Source of the DNA: Deltaproteobacteria bacterium
GTDB lineage: Bacteria > Desulfobacterota > Desulfobacteria > Desulfobacterales > Desulfobacteraceae
Assembly: GCA_013151635.1 (NCBI GenBank)
Contig: JAADHV010000097.1
Coordinates: 1-64,000, forward strand
DNA length: 64,000 nucleotides
Direction: 5' to 3'
Part shown: positions 62,116 to 64,000 of the stretch, piece by piece
Numbering within the stretch: position 1 is the first letter of the stretch
How the letters are laid out: each line of letters opens with the position of its first letter
Notes under the pieces: model-generated
What the model was told of the DNA's origin: nothing
The model's input: only the letters and a program-made list of their open reading frames with translations
The model's database searches: none
Translations under genes and position numbers: made by a program

Positions 62116-63140
62116 CGAAAATAAATTTAACATATCACTTAAAAAATATCCGCCACTATTATGGAAACACAAAAGTGCTTGACATTGAAGACCTTAAAAT
62201 TGAGAAAGGATCAATTACAGGCCTTATCGGTCCGAACGGCAGCGGCAAAACCACGCTTTTAAAGCTCCTTGCTTTTGCAGGCAGACCCACAGCAGGAAAC
62301 ATCCTTTACAATGGAAGACAAGAATTTCCTTTTTCACCTACCATCCGGTCAAAGGTCACACTCTTGACCCAGAAGCCCTATCTCTTAAAACGGACTGTTT
62401 TTGAGAATATTGTCTATGGCCTGAAAATAAGAAAAGATAAAGAATATCTTGAAACCAGGGTAAAAAAAGCCCTTTCAACCGTAGGGCTTGATTACCAGGA
62501 TTTTGCTCCAAGAAAATGGCACGAGCTTTCCGGGGGAGAAGCCCAGAGGGTTGCAATGGCGGCAAGGCTTATCTTGAAACCTGAAGTTTTGCTTCTGGAC
62601 GAACCCATAGCAAGTGTTGACGCAAAAAGTGCCAAACTTATCAGGGAGGCTTCTTTAAAAGCAAGGGACACCTGGGGAACCACCCTTGTAATTGCAAGTC
62701 ATGACCTGCAATGGCTTTACTCCATAAGCGACAGGCAGCTTTCCTTATTCAAGGGAAATATTTTCTCCACAGGTATTGAAAATATTATCACCGGACCTTT
62801 TGAAAAAATCAATGGAGAAAGCCTTGTAAAAACCCTTGGTGACGGCCAGGCCATAACCTTGAAAGGCCCTGCGCCAAAGGTATGCACAGCCGTTATTAAA
62901 AAAGACAGCATTTCAATTGATCTAAAAAAGCAGGCCGGCGATAGTGGTTTAAATCAATTATCAGGCCTTCTCGCCTCCATGCTTTTGGAAAAAAAAAGCG
63001 GGCATATCATGGCAACCGTCTCCATCCACGATCTTTCCTTTGTTCTAAGACTCACCCCGGATAAAATCAGCCGCCTTAATCTTTACCCCGGCAAAAAAGT
63101 AATCCTGAGATTCCATTCAAACGAAGTTGAATGGATTTAG
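62112..63140 (+). CDS. tupC: tungstate ABC transporter ATP-binding protein TupC
   Basis: A 342-aa ATPase with Walker A GPNGSGKTTLL, Q-loop LTQKPYLLKRTVFENI, signature LSGGEAQRVAMAARL, Walker B VLLLDEPIASVD and switch His in IASHDLQW. The ~110 residues after the ATPase core probably form a regulatory Mop/TOBE-like oxyanion domain (ISRLNLYPGKKVILRFHSNEVEWI). Confidence 0.93.
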   Translation: MTKINLTYHLKNIRHYYGNTKVLDIEDLKIEKGSITGLIGPNGSGKTTLLKLLAFAGRPTAGNILYNGRQEFPFSPTIRSKVTLLTQKPYLLKRTVFENIVYGLKIRKDKEYLETRVKKALSTVGLDYQDFAPRKWHELSGGEAQRVAMAARLILKPEVLLLDEPIASVDAKSAKLIREASLKARDTWGTTLVIASHDLQWLYSISDRQLSLFKGNIFSTGIENIITGPFEKINGESLVKTLGDGQAITLKGPAPKVCTAVIKKDSISIDLKKQAGDSGLNQLSGLLASMLLEKKSGHIMATVSIHDLSFVLRLTPDKISRLNLYPGKKVILRFHSNEVEWI

Positions 63141-63143
63141 AAT

Positions 63144-64000
63144 CTATTTTCCGCCCTGCTTCAGGACAAGGAAAAATAATCTTCCGAATTTATTCATATG
63201 GCCTGCGGTAAACCTGGCATAGCTGCCATTTCCACAGAAAAGGTCTGCTCTTGCAGGGCCTTTAATGGCGCCGCCGGTATCCTGGTTTAAAACAAAAAAG
63301 GAGGCTTTTTCCCATTCCTTTAACGGGTCAATATTAATTTTATCCGGTAATTCTGCCTGCATAAAGCAAAGGGCCCCTTTGGGGAATATTTTTTTGTCAG
63401 TGGCTATGGAACGAAAACCTGTAACTTCAACACCAAGGCTGCCATAAGGCCCGCCTTCTTCTTGTCTGAAAAAGACAAAGCTTTTATTTTGGAGAAGCAC
63501 TTCATCCATTCTTTTGGGATGGAATTCAAGCCAGGTTCTTATCGCCTGCATGGACATGTTTTCTTTTAAAATTTCATTTTTCTCTATTAGATAGCGTCCG
63601 ATGGACCGGTATTTATTTCCATTGGTTCCTGCATAATGGACCCTTAGTGTTTTCCCTTGCCCCAGATCAATTCTCCCTGAGCCCTGGATTTCCAGAAAAA
63701 ACCTGTCCACCCGGTTTTTAAGCCACACAAGAGGCTCTGATCTTAAAGCAAAATTTTCTATGGAATTTATCTGCTCCCTTGAATAGTACGGCACAACTTT
63801 TTTTGTTGAATCATTGACCCGTGCAATAAGATTTTTATTACCTTTATACTTATCTGAAAACTTAGATAAATCAATTTCCAGCAAATCATCGGGTTTGGAA
63901 TAAAGCGGGTAGAGGTATTTTGCGCTTTTTATTATTTTCCCCTCGTAGGTGGGTTCGAAATAGCCTGTGAAAAGAACGTTTCCATCCTCATTCCCTGCGA
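63144..64000 (-). CDS. mltA: membrane-bound lytic murein transglycosylase A, N-terminus cut by window edge
   Basis: The frame is open past the TTG start given in the track (63884) to base 64000, where TGYFEPTYEG, the MltA N-terminal domain motif, is encoded, so the gene enters from the right. The C-terminal 3D-like domain has FLEIQGSGRI, VHYAGTNGNKYRSIG and the catalytic Asp region LNQDTGGAIKGPARADLF. It cleaves peptidoglycan glycan strands and releases anhydro-muropeptides. It converges on tupC, 3 bp away. Confidence 0.95.
   Translation of the reverse strand, partial: AGNEDGNVLFTGYFEPTYEGKIIKSAKYLYPLYSKPDDLLEIDLSKFSDKYKGNKNLIARVNDSTKKVVPYYSREQINSIENFALRSEPLVWLKNRVDRFFLEIQGSGRIDLGQGKTLRVHYAGTNGNKYRSIGRYLIEKNEILKENMSMQAIRTWLEFHPKRMDEVLLQNKSFVFFRQEEGGPYGSLGVEVTGFRSIATDKKIFPKGALCFMQAELPDKINIDPLKEWEKASFFVLNQDTGGAIKGPARADLFCGNGSYARFTAGHMNKFGRLFFLVLKQGGK

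Noticed and set aside
63945-63960. GGTTCGAA resembling a tRNA T-loop
   Set aside because: It lies inside the mltA reading frame (encoding GYFEPTYEG), and no cloverleaf can be formed around it.
1-64000. CRISPR arrays, rRNA and tRNA genes
   Set aside because: I looked for regularly spaced repeats and conserved RNA motifs by eye and found none; a covariance-model scan would be needed to exclude them fully.

Overview
This AT-rich 64 kb window reads as chromosome of a Desulfobacterales-like (deltaproteobacterial) anaerobe. That assignment is an inference from content: a tungstate ABC transporter, paired AMP-forming acyl-CoA synthetase and CoA-transferase genes, a precorrin-2 dehydrogenase/CcsA/HemA cluster, a DksA-led operon, CheX/PilZ/HD-GYP signalling genes and a sigma-54 regulator. 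No rRNA, tRNA or CRISPR array was found. The genes at both edges are cut by the window.

Layout. 0-4.7 kb (minus strand): a signalling cluster with an REC-GAF-HD-GYP regulator, PilZ, CheX, a CheY-like receiver overlapping a receiver-less sigma-54 activator, and an exported protein preceded by a good -24/-12 promoter. 4.8-6.9 kb: lrp-type regulator, lysA, cutA. 7-9.3 kb: flavodoxin-like protein, small unknown protein and a MocR regulator with a tandem-repeat operator candidate. 9.5-16.6 kb: an orphan family-3 binding protein and a complete five-gene peptide ABC transporter. 16.7-20.4 kb: convergent CoA-transferase/GNAT fusion and acyl-CoA synthetase. 20.5-27.1 kb: two dihydrouridine synthases, HU/IHF, MFS exporter, DUF1848 protein, queF and a protein ending in a recombinase-like DNA-binding domain. 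27.2-31.4 kb (minus): hisI-hisG-aminotransferase-engB-era-HNH operon.

31.4-40.6 kb is an accessory island. It holds three related ~60-bp repeats, a tyrosine recombinase broken at two poly-A runs, a DUF362 protein, a TerB-like protein, an AraC/membrane-protein/thioesterase cassette, an MNT-HEPN toxin-antitoxin pair, and a tight three-gene operon that ends in HicB-like and HicA-like proteins but starts with an unrecognised 217-aa protein. This three-gene operon is the best candidate for an undescribed system.

40.6-50 kb returns to housekeeping genes: PBP1A; a minus-strand operon dksA / PHP-RNase III fusion / radical SAM / membrane dipeptidase; and sirC-ccsA-hemA. The PHP-RNase III fusion joins a PHP exonuclease/phosphatase of the RNase AM (YciV) type to an otherwise complete RNase III, suggesting coupled steps of rRNA maturation. 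51-57.7 kb is a full pstSCAB-phoU-phoB-phoR locus with three contiguous 11-bp repeats upstream of pstS that look like a Pho box. 57.7-60.4 kb carries an RsbU/RsbW-like partner-switching module with Hpt and REC proteins. 60.6-63.1 kb is tupABC, and the window ends inside mltA.
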